Shown here one piece after another: positions 7,642-15,111 of a stretch of 64,000 nt of DNA. A model generated the notes under the pieces. It worked only from the letters and a program-made list of their open reading frames with translations. It was not told the DNA's origin and searched no databases. Source of the DNA: DASSUW01 sp963789005 (GTDB taxonomy: Bacteria; Actinomycetota; Thermoleophilia; Solirubrobacterales; Solirubrobacteraceae); assembly GCA_963789005.1 (NCBI GenBank), contig CAWBIZ010000015.1:310001-374000 (forward strand), read 5' to 3'. Positions within the stretch are counted from its first letter, which is position 1. The number at the start of each line of letters is the position of its first letter. The position numbers were made by a program, and so were the translations under genes.

Positions 7642-8631
7642 CTAGGCCGTCGCGAGCTCGCGCTCGGCGGCCTTGAGGACGCCGGCGCGGTTCTTGTGAC
7701 TGCGCTCGTACGCGCGGACCTGCTGGGCGCGATCGTCGTCGCCGTCGGCGAGGACGGTCTGGATCTCGGCGGCGGTGAGCTCGTCATAGCCGGCCCACGG
7801 CTCGTCGCCGCGGAGCGTGCTGATACGGCTCAGGACCGTGGTGCGGTTCTCGTTCTTGCGCTCGTAGGCGTCGATCTTGGCCAGGTCGACCTGGGAGAGC
7901 TCGGGAAGCTTGCCGGCGATCTCCTCGGCCGTGAGCTTGTCGTAGCCGGCGATCGCGAGGTCACCTTCGGAGGCGACCGCGCCCTTGATCTCGCCCTCGG
8001 CCTGGGCGACGCCGGGCACCTTGCGGGCCTGGCGGGCGGTGCGCTTGGCGCGCGTCCCGGCCTCGCGGACGGCGTCGGCGGCACCGGTCGTGCTGACCTC
8101 GAAGGAGGGATCGCCCTTGACCTCGGCGCGGACGACGGCGTCCGTGAGCTTGGGGATCTCGCGCAGAATGCGCTCGAGCATCTTCTCCTCGTCGGCGCGG
8201 ATCGACGCGGCCAGCTCGGCCGTCTGGTCGTCGCCGACCGCGCGCGCGAGGCGCTCGATCGCGGTGTAGGTCGCGATCTCCAGCGCCTCCGACGCGGAGG
8301 CGTCCTTGGCGTTCTTGAGCACCTTCTCCTCGCCGCCGGAGCCGCGCAGCAGGTCGAACGGCGTCTTGCCGAGTGCCAGCGCCTGACCGACGACGCTCTC
8401 GACGGCCCCGACCGCGGCGGTCAGCGGGTTGCCGCCTGCCCCCAGCTCACGGCGGCGCCGGCCGACGCGAGCCGCGTGGTCGCGGGTCTGGTCCAGATGC
8501 GTTTCCAGCGCCGTGCGATAGGCGCCGCGAGGCGTCATGGCGATCTGCGACTGCAGCACGCGAACCAACGCGTCTTCGCTTGCCTGGGCCTCGCCGAGGT
8601 ACTGCACGATCTTCCTTTGAGAAGCGTTCAT
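7642..8631 (-). CDS. DUF892/YciE-type ferritin-like protein with C-terminal tandem helical repeats
   Basis: 329 aa. The N-terminal half (about 1-160) resembles the DUF892 ferritin-like four-helix family of stress proteins (EAQASEDALVRVLQSQ, SASEALEIATYTAIERLA, IRADEEKMLERILRE). A linker leads to two copies of a helical unit, IAGYDKLTAEEIAGKLPELS and WAGYDELTAAEIQTVLADGD, each followed by an Ala-Tyr-Glu-Arg helix and an Asn-Arg turn (AYERKNENRTTVL, AYERSHKNRAGVL). Such repeats are common in actinobacterial stress proteins, probably for protein or DNA contact. The neighbours (manganese catalase, EVGH protein) support an oxidative or desiccation stress role. Confidence 0.8.
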   Translation of the reverse strand: MNASQRKIVQYLGEAQASEDALVRVLQSQIAMTPRGAYRTALETHLDQTRDHAARVGRRRRELGAGGNPLTAAVGAVESVVGQALALGKTPFDLLRGSGGEEKVLKNAKDASASEALEIATYTAIERLARAVGDDQTAELAASIRADEEKMLERILREIPKLTDAVVRAEVKGDPSFEVSTTGAADAVREAGTRAKRTARQARKVPGVAQAEGEIKGAVASEGDLAIAGYDKLTAEEIAGKLPELSQVDLAKIDAYERKNENRTTVLSRISTLRGDEPWAGYDELTAAEIQTVLADGDDDRAQQVRAYERSHKNRAGVLKAAERELATA

Positions 8632-8832
8632 CCTGTGTCCAATTCAGTAGGGCGGCTCCTCGGGACAGCGAAACCGAGAAGCGAGTACGAGGGCGCGGGA
8701 GGTATGTGCTTCCCGACACCGAGCCGTCTCCAACAACTCTCCCCGTGGCGGAACGCCATCAAACGGCGCCCCCGTCTCTGTGCGCTCTCGCACACCACGT
8801 CAGGCGTCGGCCGGATCACCGCCTCCGCCAGA

Positions 8833-9330
8833 CTAGGAAGCTGCCTCGTCCGGATCCTCGTCGGCAGCCAGCTTCAGCGAGCCGTCGAGTGCCTCCTGGA
8901 GGTGGCGTTGCTGAATCGGAAGCGCCCAGTCGGTGAGCTTGCGCAGCTCCTCGTTGCCCGCCTTCTCGTTGAACTTGGCCACGATCGACCAGTGGCCGAC
9001 CTCGCCGGCCTCCGCCATGGTGAGGAACTCGAAGCCGTCGAGCGGGTCGTCCTCGCCGCCGAGGTACGCCTCGCGCATCTCGGTCGCCTCCTGCTTGGTC
9101 TCCCGCGCTGACTCCAGGATCGCCGTCTTCTTGCCTTTGAACGTGCCGGCCACGGCGGTGCAGCGCTTCTGCGTCTCGCTGGCCTCGTCGCGGGCCTGGG
9201 CGAGCCGCTTGGCGAGCGGCTCGTGTTCGGAGCCCAGCATGCCGCGCACCTGCTGCGCGGCATCCTGGGCGGCCATCGCGAGGCCGAGGACCTCGGCCAG
9301 CTTGCTCTCGAGCTTGGTCAGGGTCGCCAT
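8833..9330 (-). CDS. Helical protein, possible ferritin-like metal protein
   Basis: 165 aa, almost entirely alpha-helical and acidic. It contains an EVGHW segment (an E-x-x-H ferritin-like metal motif) in FLTMAEAGEVGHWSIVAKF, a possible partner QQRH in the last helix, and Glu-rich helices in the first half. I do not recognise the family with certainty; a small diiron/ferritin-like fold is an inference from helix pattern and context. Its ATG directly abuts the TAG stop of the manganese catalase gene, so the two are co-transcribed and probably co-translated. Confidence 0.65.
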   Translation of the reverse strand: MATLTKLESKLAEVLGLAMAAQDAAQQVRGMLGSEHEPLAKRLAQARDEASETQKRCTAVAGTFKGKKTAILESARETKQEATEMREAYLGGEDDPLDGFEFLTMAEAGEVGHWSIVAKFNEKAGNEELRKLTDWALPIQQRHLQEALDGSLKLAADEDPDEAAS

Positions 9331-10284
9331 CTAGCGGACAGCGCTCTTGACCTTGTCCATCACGCCGTTGGTGTCGTTGGCCACGACGCCGGTCGGCTCG
9401 TCCGACAGGCCGGCGGCCTGGCGGAGCTTGCGGGCGATCTCGGCGATCTCCTCGGGCGCGTAGTCGGGCGCGAAGACGCCCTCCTGCGCGGGCAGGTCGA
9501 AGGCCGGAGCGCCTTCGGGTGCGTCGTCGACCACCTCGAGCGCCTCACCGGTCTCGGGGTGGGTGCCGTTGAAGACGGCGGCGATCTCGAGATAGTCGCC
9601 GGGGGAGAAGCGGTAGAGCTTCAGGTGCTCGCCTCGCTCGAGGTGCGGCCGGCACTCGGGGATCTTGTCGGTCGGGATGCGCGGGGCCGGGAAGAGCTTC
9701 GTGAGATCCGCGCCGGTCAGGTTCTCGACCGCCCGGGCGTAGGCGACCTGGTGGACACCGCCGCGTACGAGCAGGTAGCCGGTGAGCGCCCGGGCGGCCG
9801 GGTGATCGACCATCTCGTAGACCTTGAGCTTGTTGTTGCGCGCGCCGGTCTCGAGGAAGAAGTTGTGCGTGAGGTCCTCGACGAGGTCGCCGGTCGACGT
9901 CACGTAGTCGCCGTTCCACGGCTTGCCGTTGGAGTCCTGGACGAGGGCCGCCGCGCCGCCCGCGATGAACTGCTGCGGGTTGAGGACCTTGCTCGGATCC
10001 GGCAGGTTGCCCTTCTCGCCGGCGCCCGTGAGCATCGTGTTGATCGTCGCCGCCACGACCTCGATGTGACCGAACTCCTCGGCGGCGATGTTGGAGACCA
10101 GGTCGAAGAACGGCCGTGCCTCCTGCCGAGCGCGGAAGTTGAACGACTGGAACGTGTAGTTCATGAAAGTGGACATCTCGCCGAACTTGCCGCCCAGGAG
10201 CTCCTGGACGACTGCGGCGCCCGCGGGGTCCGGGCTCGACGGTGGCGGGAGTTCGGTGGCGATGCGATCGATGCGAAGGATCAT
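9331..10284 (-). CDS. Manganese (non-heme) catalase
   Basis: 317 aa. It dismutates hydrogen peroxide with a dimanganese centre. Ligand regions are all visible: GKFGEMSTFMNYTFQSF (Glu36), AAEEFGHIEVVAATINTML (Glu70, His73), the third-helix THNFFLETGARNNKLKVYEM and GGVHQVAYARAVE for the later Glu and His. Length and order match the KatN-type family. ATG 10284 follows AGGAG at good spacing. It heads a reverse operon with the EVGH protein and lies divergent to the YihY operon, so both may share a stress-responsive promoter region at 10285-10541. Confidence 0.95.
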   Translation of the reverse strand: MILRIDRIATELPPPSSPDPAGAAVVQELLGGKFGEMSTFMNYTFQSFNFRARQEARPFFDLVSNIAAEEFGHIEVVAATINTMLTGAGEKGNLPDPSKVLNPQQFIAGGAAALVQDSNGKPWNGDYVTSTGDLVEDLTHNFFLETGARNNKLKVYEMVDHPAARALTGYLLVRGGVHQVAYARAVENLTGADLTKLFPAPRIPTDKIPECRPHLERGEHLKLYRFSPGDYLEIAAVFNGTHPETGEALEVVDDAPEGAPAFDLPAQEGVFAPDYAPEEIAEIARKLRQAAGLSDEPTGVVANDTNGVMDKVKSAVR

Positions 10285-10502
10285 CGGGGGCTCCTGACGA
10301 GGGTTGCGGTCATACGAGCCCTTGCCTGGCTCGATGATCGCGAAACACACGCGGTCCGACGCCGCACGCCACGGCGCCACGTTGTCCCGCCAACTGGGCA
10401 CTTGGCACGACTTCTCGCCGCGATGTGTCCCAGTAGGGAGTTCTCGCGCGACGGTCGGGATTAGCGCTGAGCGACGCCGGGGTAGCGCCTAGGTCGACCC
10501 CA

Positions 10503-10545
10503 GAAGGAGACCGTGATGAGCTCAGCGAGAAGGGACCGCGCGTGA
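10503..10545 (+). promoter_or_regulatory. Strong ribosome site and 9-codon ORF overlapping the yihY start
   Basis: AAGGAGA (10504-10510) stands at ideal spacing before ATG 10516, which opens a 9-codon frame (MSSARRDRA) ending in TGA at 10543-10545. That TGA overlaps the GTG start of the YihY gene (10542). The best ribosome site therefore serves the short ORF, and the membrane protein would be translated by coupling. It may be a leader peptide or a mark of a recently altered gene start. Confidence 0.55.
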
Positions 10546-11537
10546 ACGCGCGGTCCGAACCGGACAGCCGGGAGAAGCGTTCCGGCCGAGTCCCTGAAGG
10601 TCCGGCGCACGCGCGCAAGGGCTCGTTCGGGCAGACGCTCAAGCGGACGTTCACCGAGTTCAAGGAGGACGAGCTCACGGATCGCGCGGCGGCGCTGACG
10701 TACTACGGCGTTCTCGCGATCTTCCCCGCGCTGATCGCGCTGGTCTCGGTCGTCGGGCTCGTCTTCGATCCCGCCAGGATCACGACGGCCCTGACCGACG
10801 TGGTGAGCTCCGTCGGCCCGGCATCGGCCGTCGAGACCTTCAAGGGCCCGATCGAGACCATCACCGAGAGCAGCGGTACGGCCGGCATCATGCTGATCGT
10901 CGGCATCGCCGCCGCGCTGTGGTCCGCTTCGGGCTACGTCGGCGCCTTCATGCGCGCCGCGAACGCGATCTACGAGGTCGAGGAAGGGCGCTCGATCGTG
11001 AAGCTGCGCCCGCTCCAGATGCTCGTGACGCTTGTGCTGGTGCTGCTGCTCGCGCTCGTGCTCGTCGCGCTCGTGCTCACGGGTCCGCTCGCCGAGGCCG
11101 TGGGATCGGCGGTCGGGCTCGGCTCGGCGGCGGTCACGGCGTGGGACATCGCCAAGTGGCCGGTGCTGCTCGCCGTCGTCGTGGTGATGATCGCCCTCCT
11201 GTACTACGCGTCGCCCAACGCCAAGCTGAGCGGCGTGAAGTCGATCCTGCCGGGCGCCGCCCTCGCGGTCGTCGTCTGGCTCGTGGCTTCGGCGGCCTTC
11301 GCCTTCTACGTCGCGAACTTCGGCTCCTACGACAAGACGTACGGCGCGCTCGGCGGGGTCGTGATCTTCCTCGTCTGGGCCTGGCTGACCAACGTGGCGA
11401 TCCTCCTCGGCGCTGAGCTCAACGCCGAGCGCGAGCGCTCACGCCAGCTCGAAGCCGGCATGCCGGGAGCCGAGCGCGAGCTGCAGCTCGACGAGCGCTC
11501 CGAACCCAAGGCCAAGCAGCGCACGCGGACCGCCTGA
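10542..11537 (+). CDS. YihY/BrkB (RNase BN fold) family membrane protein
   Basis: 331 aa with about six transmembrane helices and the family core DRAAALTYYGVLAIFPALIA, then AALWSASGYVGAFMRAAN and WAWLTNVAILLGAELNAE. The C-terminal tail is basic and hydrophilic. The E. coli namesake is not a ribonuclease; function is unresolved, with proposed roles in envelope stress. It is the first gene of a forward stress operon. GTG 10542 overlaps the stop of a 9-codon leader ORF. Confidence 0.88.
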   Translation: MNARSEPDSREKRSGRVPEGPAHARKGSFGQTLKRTFTEFKEDELTDRAAALTYYGVLAIFPALIALVSVVGLVFDPARITTALTDVVSSVGPASAVETFKGPIETITESSGTAGIMLIVGIAAALWSASGYVGAFMRAANAIYEVEEGRSIVKLRPLQMLVTLVLVLLLALVLVALVLTGPLAEAVGSAVGLGSAAVTAWDIAKWPVLLAVVVVMIALLYYASPNAKLSGVKSILPGAALAVVVWLVASAAFAFYVANFGSYDKTYGALGGVVIFLVWAWLTNVAILLGAELNAERERSRQLEAGMPGAERELQLDERSEPKAKQRTRTA

Positions 11538-11563
11538 ACGACCAACAACACGTGAGGTTCCCC

Positions 11564-11755
11564 ATGGAAATACCGAAGGACAAGATCCTCGAGCTGCTTC
11601 AGCAGCAGGGCAAGGATGACCAGGTCGAGCCGGCTCGCAACGAGCTGCCCGACCAGGTCGATCCGGAGCGCGACTCCGGCCTGCTGGCGAAGTTCGGCAT
11701 CGACCCGCAGGACCTGCTCGGCAAGTTCGGCGGCGGCGGAATCCCCGGCCTATGA
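11564..11755 (+). CDS. Small acidic protein, unknown function
   Basis: 63 aa, predicted helical and charged: MEIPKDKILELLQQQGK then DQVEPARNELPDQVD, ending LLGKFGGGGIPGL. ATG 11564 is preceded by GTGAGG at usable spacing; an in-frame GTG at 11552 would add four residues. The stop TGA overlaps an in-frame ATG (ATGA) of the next reading frame. A similar short protein following YihY is familiar from actinobacterial stress operons, but I know no function. Confidence 0.75.
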   Translation: MEIPKDKILELLQQQGKDDQVEPARNELPDQVDPERDSGLLAKFGIDPQDLLGKFGGGGIPGL

Positions 11756-11781
11756 ACCCCACAACGACAGAGGAAGCAGCG

Positions 11782-12321
11782 ATGAGCACCCAGATCACAG
11801 ACTCGCCCGGCGAGTCGTCCACCACCGACCAGGCCAAAGAGAAGGCGCAGGCCGCAGCGGGGCAGGCGAAGGAGAAGGCCGGGTCCCAGCTGCGCTCGCA
11901 GGTCGACCAGCGGTCCACCGACGCCGGGCACCGTGTCGGCGGCGTCGCGTCAGACGTCCGCGCCGTCAGCGAGTCCCTGCGCGAGCAGGGCAAGGACCAG
12001 CCGGCCAGGCTGGCCGAGCAGGCGGCCGACCGCGCCGAGCGGCTCGGGAGCTACCTCAAGGACAGCGACGCCGATCGCATCCTCGGCGATGTCGAGGACT
12101 TCGGACGCCGGCAGCCGTGGGCCGTGATCGCCGGCGGCGTGGCCGTCGGGCTCGTCGCCTCGCGCTTCCTCAAGGCCTCCTCGATCAACCGCTACGAGAC
12201 GCGGACGAGCACGCAGCCGCGCGAGCCGGTCGCCCGGACGAGCGCCCAGCCGCGTGAGCCGGTCGCCCCGGCGGCCCCGGCCGTGCCGACCACGCCGCCC
12301 GCGTTCGACGTGAGTCGCTGA
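11782..12321 (+). CDS. DUF3618-like membrane-associated stress protein
   Basis: 179 aa. A long, Lys/Glu/Ala-rich amphipathic helix region (AKEKAQAAAGQAKEKAGSQL), like late-embryogenesis or CsbD-type stress proteins, is followed by one transmembrane span (RRQPWAVIAGGVAVGLVASR) and a Pro/Thr-rich tail containing the repeat TSTQPREPVARTSAQPREPV. ATG 11782 is chosen for its AGAGGAAG site; the upstream ATG 11752 overlaps the previous stop. The architecture matches the DUF3618/holin-X operons thought to act at the membrane under stress. Confidence 0.75.
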   Translation: MSTQITDSPGESSTTDQAKEKAQAAAGQAKEKAGSQLRSQVDQRSTDAGHRVGGVASDVRAVSESLREQGKDQPARLAEQAADRAERLGSYLKDSDADRILGDVEDFGRRQPWAVIAGGVAVGLVASRFLKASSINRYETRTSTQPREPVARTSAQPREPVAPAAPAVPTTPPAFDVSR

Positions 12322-12324
12322 GCC

Positions 12325-12750
12325 ATGGCCGATGCCGTGAACGCCACCACCGGCGACCAGCGCGAGCGTCCGATCGGCGACCTGGTCAAGGACCTCTCGT
12401 CACAGACCTCCACGCTGGTGCGACAGGAGATCGAGCTCGCTCGCGCCGAGCTGCAGCAGAAGGGCAAGGTGGCCGGCAAGGGCGCCGGCATGCTGGCCGG
12501 CGCGGCCGTCGCGGCGCTGCTCGCCCTGGGCGCGCTGACCGCCGGGCTGATCGCGCTGCTGGACAAGGCGATGGCGACGTGGGTCGCCGCGCTGATCGTG
12601 ATGGCACTGTGGGCGATCGTCGCCCTCGTGCTCGCCAAGGCCGGGCAGAAGTCGCTGCAGAAGGCGACGCCGCCGGCCCCTCAGACCATCGAGACCGTGA
12701 AGGAGGACATCCAGTGGGCCAAGAACCCGACCGGATCCGCGCCGAGATAG
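12325..12750 (+). CDS. Putative actinobacterial Holin-X (phage holin family, PF07332)
   Basis: 141 aa. An N-terminal amphipathic helix carrying the family signature GDLVKDLSSQTSTLVRQEIE and LARAELQQKGK precedes two transmembrane helices (about 55-80 and 85-108). Despite the name, chromosomal Holin-X proteins are not known to lyse cells; they recur in stress operons with DUF3618 proteins, as here. The downstream DUF3618 gene starts 37 nt before its end, so the genes are coupled. Confidence 0.85.
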   Translation: MADAVNATTGDQRERPIGDLVKDLSSQTSTLVRQEIELARAELQQKGKVAGKGAGMLAGAAVAALLALGALTAGLIALLDKAMATWVAALIVMALWAIVALVLAKAGQKSLQKATPPAPQTIETVKEDIQWAKNPTGSAPR

Positions 12751-13220
12751 AGCAGACGCGCGCGGAGATGTCAGAGACCGTGGGCGCCCTCGGCTACAAG
12801 GCCGACGTGAAGTCCCGGGCGAAGGACCGCATCGTGGGGGTCAAGGACCGCATCGCCGGCGGCACGCCGGACAGCGGCGATGTCAAGGACACGGCGCGGC
12901 AGGCACGCAGCGTCGCGCAGGAGAACCCGCTCGGGCTCGCCATCGGCTCGGTCGCGGTCGGGTTCGTGGCCGGCCTGCTGATCCCGTCGACCCGAGTGGA
13001 GGACGAGAAGTTCGGCAGCGTGGCCGACGACGTCAAGGAGAAGGTCAAGGAGACCGGCCAGGAGGCCGTCGAGCACGGCAAGCAGGTCGCGCAGGACGCG
13101 GCTCAGAGCGTGCAGGAGACGGTCAAGGAAAGCGGGCAGGAGCACGCGCAGGAGCTCAAGGACAGCGCGCAGCAGAACGCCCAGGACGTCGGCGAGCGCC
13201 CTCAGTACACGGCTCGCTGA
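12714..13220 (+). CDS. DUF3618 domain protein with long coiled tail
   Basis: 168 aa. The N-terminal DUF3618 motif (DRIRAEIEQTRAEMSETVGA, LGYKADVKSR) precedes a transmembrane segment (NPLGLAIGSVAVGFVAGLLI) and a C-terminal Glu/Gln/Lys helix with 11-residue-like repeats (VKEKVKETGQEAVEHGKQVA) resembling LEA-type desiccation proteins. GTG 12714 is preceded by a perfect AAGGAGG inside the end of the Holin-X gene. It is the last gene of the forward stress operon and is followed by a strong terminator. Confidence 0.87.
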   Translation: MGQEPDRIRAEIEQTRAEMSETVGALGYKADVKSRAKDRIVGVKDRIAGGTPDSGDVKDTARQARSVAQENPLGLAIGSVAVGFVAGLLIPSTRVEDEKFGSVADDVKEKVKETGQEAVEHGKQVAQDAAQSVQETVKESGQEHAQELKDSAQQNAQDVGERPQYTAR

Positions 13221-13226
13221 TGGCGT

Positions 13227-13264
13227 GGCGCGGACCCGGCCGCCGGAAGGCCGCGGTCCGCGCC
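13227..13264 (+). terminator. Strong bipartite hairpin terminator of the stress operon
   Basis: Outer stem GGCGCGGACC (13227-13236) pairs with GGTCCGCGCC (13255-13264), and an inner 5-bp stem CGGCC/GGCCG closes a 7-nt loop. It starts 7 nt after the DUF3618 stop. No long T-tract follows. Confidence 0.8.
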
Positions 13265-13304
13265 GCCCTTGCAATCCGCCCCGCGATCGCGTCGACTGCT
13301 TGAC

Positions 13305-14684
13305 ATGACCGGCCGGCGCGCGAGCACGGAGCGGAGGCGCAGCAGGATCGTCGAGGCGAGTCGCCGCCTGCTCGAGCGGTCGCCCACCCCTGCGGCCTCG
13401 GACATCGCGGCGGCCGCCGGCGTGTCCCGGTCCACGCTCTACCGGCACTTCCCCGATCGCGACTCCCTCCTCGAGGCGGTCCGGCAGTACCGGCCTCCCG
13501 CGACCGTGGAGGCCGCCGAGCAGCCGCTGCCCGCCGGTCGGCTCGGACGGGAGAGCCCTGTGCTGCTCGACGGGATCCACGTCTTCGACGCTGTGGCGCC
13601 GCCCCTGCTCCCCGACCAACTCGTGGCGGAGGCGCAACGAATTGCCGAGGTTCCGCTCGCGCTGTACGTCGTCGACATCGACGGCTCGCACCTGCTGCGC
13701 GTTGCCGGGCCTGATCGCCTCCCCGAGCGGATCGAGGTGCCGCTGGCGATCGGACCGGAGCTGGACTCCGCCGGTCTCGCCGAGCTGCGCGCCGGGCTCG
13801 CGCATCGCCGTGGCGTCGAGGTCGTCCCGCTCTGGCTCCGCGGGCGTGCGACGGGCGCGATGCTGACGCTCGGCCGGCCACGTCGGCCGCTCGCCGAGAT
13901 CGCGCGCCAGGCCGCGGCCGCCATCACGCTCGCCGACCGCTACACCGACACGTTCGCGCGGGGCCAGCGGCGCAAGCAGCCGGCCGCGGCGGCCGAGATC
14001 CAGCAGAGCCTGCTCCCGCCCCGCATCGCCAGGATCAGCGGCGGCGAGCTGGCGGGCAACGTGCTGCCCAGCTACGAGGTCGCGGGCGACTGGTTCGACT
14101 TCGTCGAGAACCTCGACGGGGTGTGGATCACGCTCGCCGATGGCCTCGGGCCCAGTACGCGCGCCGCCGCGAGCAGCGCGGTCGCGCTTGGGGCCCTGCG
14201 CGCGAGCCGGCGCAGCGGCGGCAGCACCCGCGAGGCGCTGATGCTCATGCACCGGACCCTGCGCGAGATGCCCGGCCCGTCGGCGGAGATGACCGCGATC
14301 GTCGCTCGCTGGGATCCCGCCACGTTCAAGCTCGAGATCGTCAACTGCGGGCACGTCACGCCGATCGTGATCCGCGCCGACCGCTCGGTGGAGCAGCTCG
14401 ACATGCCGATAAAGCGGGGCCTCGGCGGCCGCGCGAGCCCGCGACCCTCCGAGCTCGTGACGACCCTCGAGCCGGGAGACCGGCTGATCCTCTGCTCCGA
14501 CGGCGTGATCATCAACGGAGACGGACGAGTCGGCCTCGGCTACGACCAGGTCGCACAGGCCGCGCTCCTTTCCGAGGATGGCTCGGCGGCCGACACGGTC
14601 CGCAAGGTCCACCGAGCCGTTCTCGAGGCGAGCGCCGAGAAACTCGAGGACGACGCCACCGTGGTCTGTCTCGCCGCTGAGTGA
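13305..14684 (+). CDS. TetR-type HTH fused to GAF-like and SpoIIE (PP2C) phosphatase domains
   Basis: 459 aa. Residues about 10-60 form a TetR_N DNA-binding domain (ASDIAAAAGVSRSTLYRHFP). A GAF-like segment follows (about 110-215), then a SpoIIE/PP2C phosphatase (about 235-455) with metal-binding motifs VAGDWFDF, LADGLGPS, NCGHVTP, LCSDGVI and DDATVVCL. Catalytic Asp residues are present, so Ser/Thr phosphatase activity is expected. SpoIIE-type phosphatases usually act in partner-switching control of stress sigma factors; here one protein could also bind DNA. ATG 13305 has no good ribosome site; TTG 13269 is an alternative. Confidence 0.88.
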   Translation: MTGRRASTERRRSRIVEASRRLLERSPTPAASDIAAAAGVSRSTLYRHFPDRDSLLEAVRQYRPPATVEAAEQPLPAGRLGRESPVLLDGIHVFDAVAPPLLPDQLVAEAQRIAEVPLALYVVDIDGSHLLRVAGPDRLPERIEVPLAIGPELDSAGLAELRAGLAHRRGVEVVPLWLRGRATGAMLTLGRPRRPLAEIARQAAAAITLADRYTDTFARGQRRKQPAAAAEIQQSLLPPRIARISGGELAGNVLPSYEVAGDWFDFVENLDGVWITLADGLGPSTRAAASSAVALGALRASRRSGGSTREALMLMHRTLREMPGPSAEMTAIVARWDPATFKLEIVNCGHVTPIVIRADRSVEQLDMPIKRGLGGRASPRPSELVTTLEPGDRLILCSDGVIINGDGRVGLGYDQVAQAALLSEDGSAADTVRKVHRAVLEASAEKLEDDATVVCLAAE

Positions 14685-14695
14685 TTCTCGGTCGG

Positions 14696-14726
14696 GCCAT
14701 TGCCTATGCAATGCTTAGGCAATGGC
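14696..14726. promoter_or_regulatory. Palindromic operator over the start codon of the MerR-TOBE regulator
   Basis: Perfect 11-bp arms GCCATTGCCTA (14696-14706) and TAGGCAATGGC (14716-14726) with a 9-nt spacer. The ATG at 14722 lies inside the right arm, and TATGCA (14705-14710) could serve as a -10 giving a nearly leaderless mRNA. No ribosome site is seen. Position and symmetry suggest autoregulation of the molybdate operon, with the HTH/TOBE protein as molybdate-responsive repressor. Confidence 0.75.
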
Positions 14727-15111
14727 CGATCTCACCCTCGGCGATGCTGCTCGCTCGATCGGCGTCAGCGTCGACACCCTGCGTCGCTGGGATCGGGCGG
14801 GGAAGCTCACGACCGTTCGCGACGAGCGCAACCGGCGGCGGGTGCCGCCGACCGAGGTCGAGCGGCTCACCAGCCGGCCGGCGCGCCACGCGGCCGGCGA
14901 CGGGCTGTCGGCGCGGAACCGGTTCCCCGGGGTCGTGACGTCGGTCGAGGTCGACGGCGTGATGGCGCTGGTCGAGATCCAGGCCGGCCCGCACCGGATC
15001 ACGGCGGCGATCACGCGCGATGCGGTGGAGGAGCTTGGGCTGGTGCAGGGCGCGCGGGCGACCGCGGCGGTGAAGGCGACGTCGGTGATGATCGAGCGGG
15101 GCGAGCGATGA
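14722..15111 (+). CDS. MerR-type HTH plus TOBE (molbindin) molybdate regulator
   Basis: 129 aa. The N-terminal MerR/excisionase-like HTH (LGDAARSIGVSVDTLRRWDR, about 3-50) is joined to a single TOBE domain (about 64-126; RNRFPGVVTSVEVDGVMALV), the oxyanion-binding fold found in ModE, ModC and Mop proteins. Function is inferred: it senses cytoplasmic molybdate and represses its own operon by binding the palindrome that spans its start. Its stop overlaps the modA start as ATGA, so regulator and transporter are one transcriptional unit. Confidence 0.88.
   Translation: MADLTLGDAARSIGVSVDTLRRWDRAGKLTTVRDERNRRRVPPTEVERLTSRPARHAAGDGLSARNRFPGVVTSVEVDGVMALVEIQAGPHRITAAITRDAVEELGLVQGARATAAVKATSVMIERGER

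Noticed and set aside
10285..10541. Sigma-B-type promoters (GTTT/GGGTA) for catalase and YihY
   Set aside because: Only partial matches (TGTTTCGC with GGCAAG; GGGGTAG without an upstream partner); not strong enough to call.
7366..13264. tRNA-Pro-linked mobile island carrying the stress genes
   Set aside because: No integrase, flanking repeat or clear codon-use change; the genes look like native actinobacterial stress genes.
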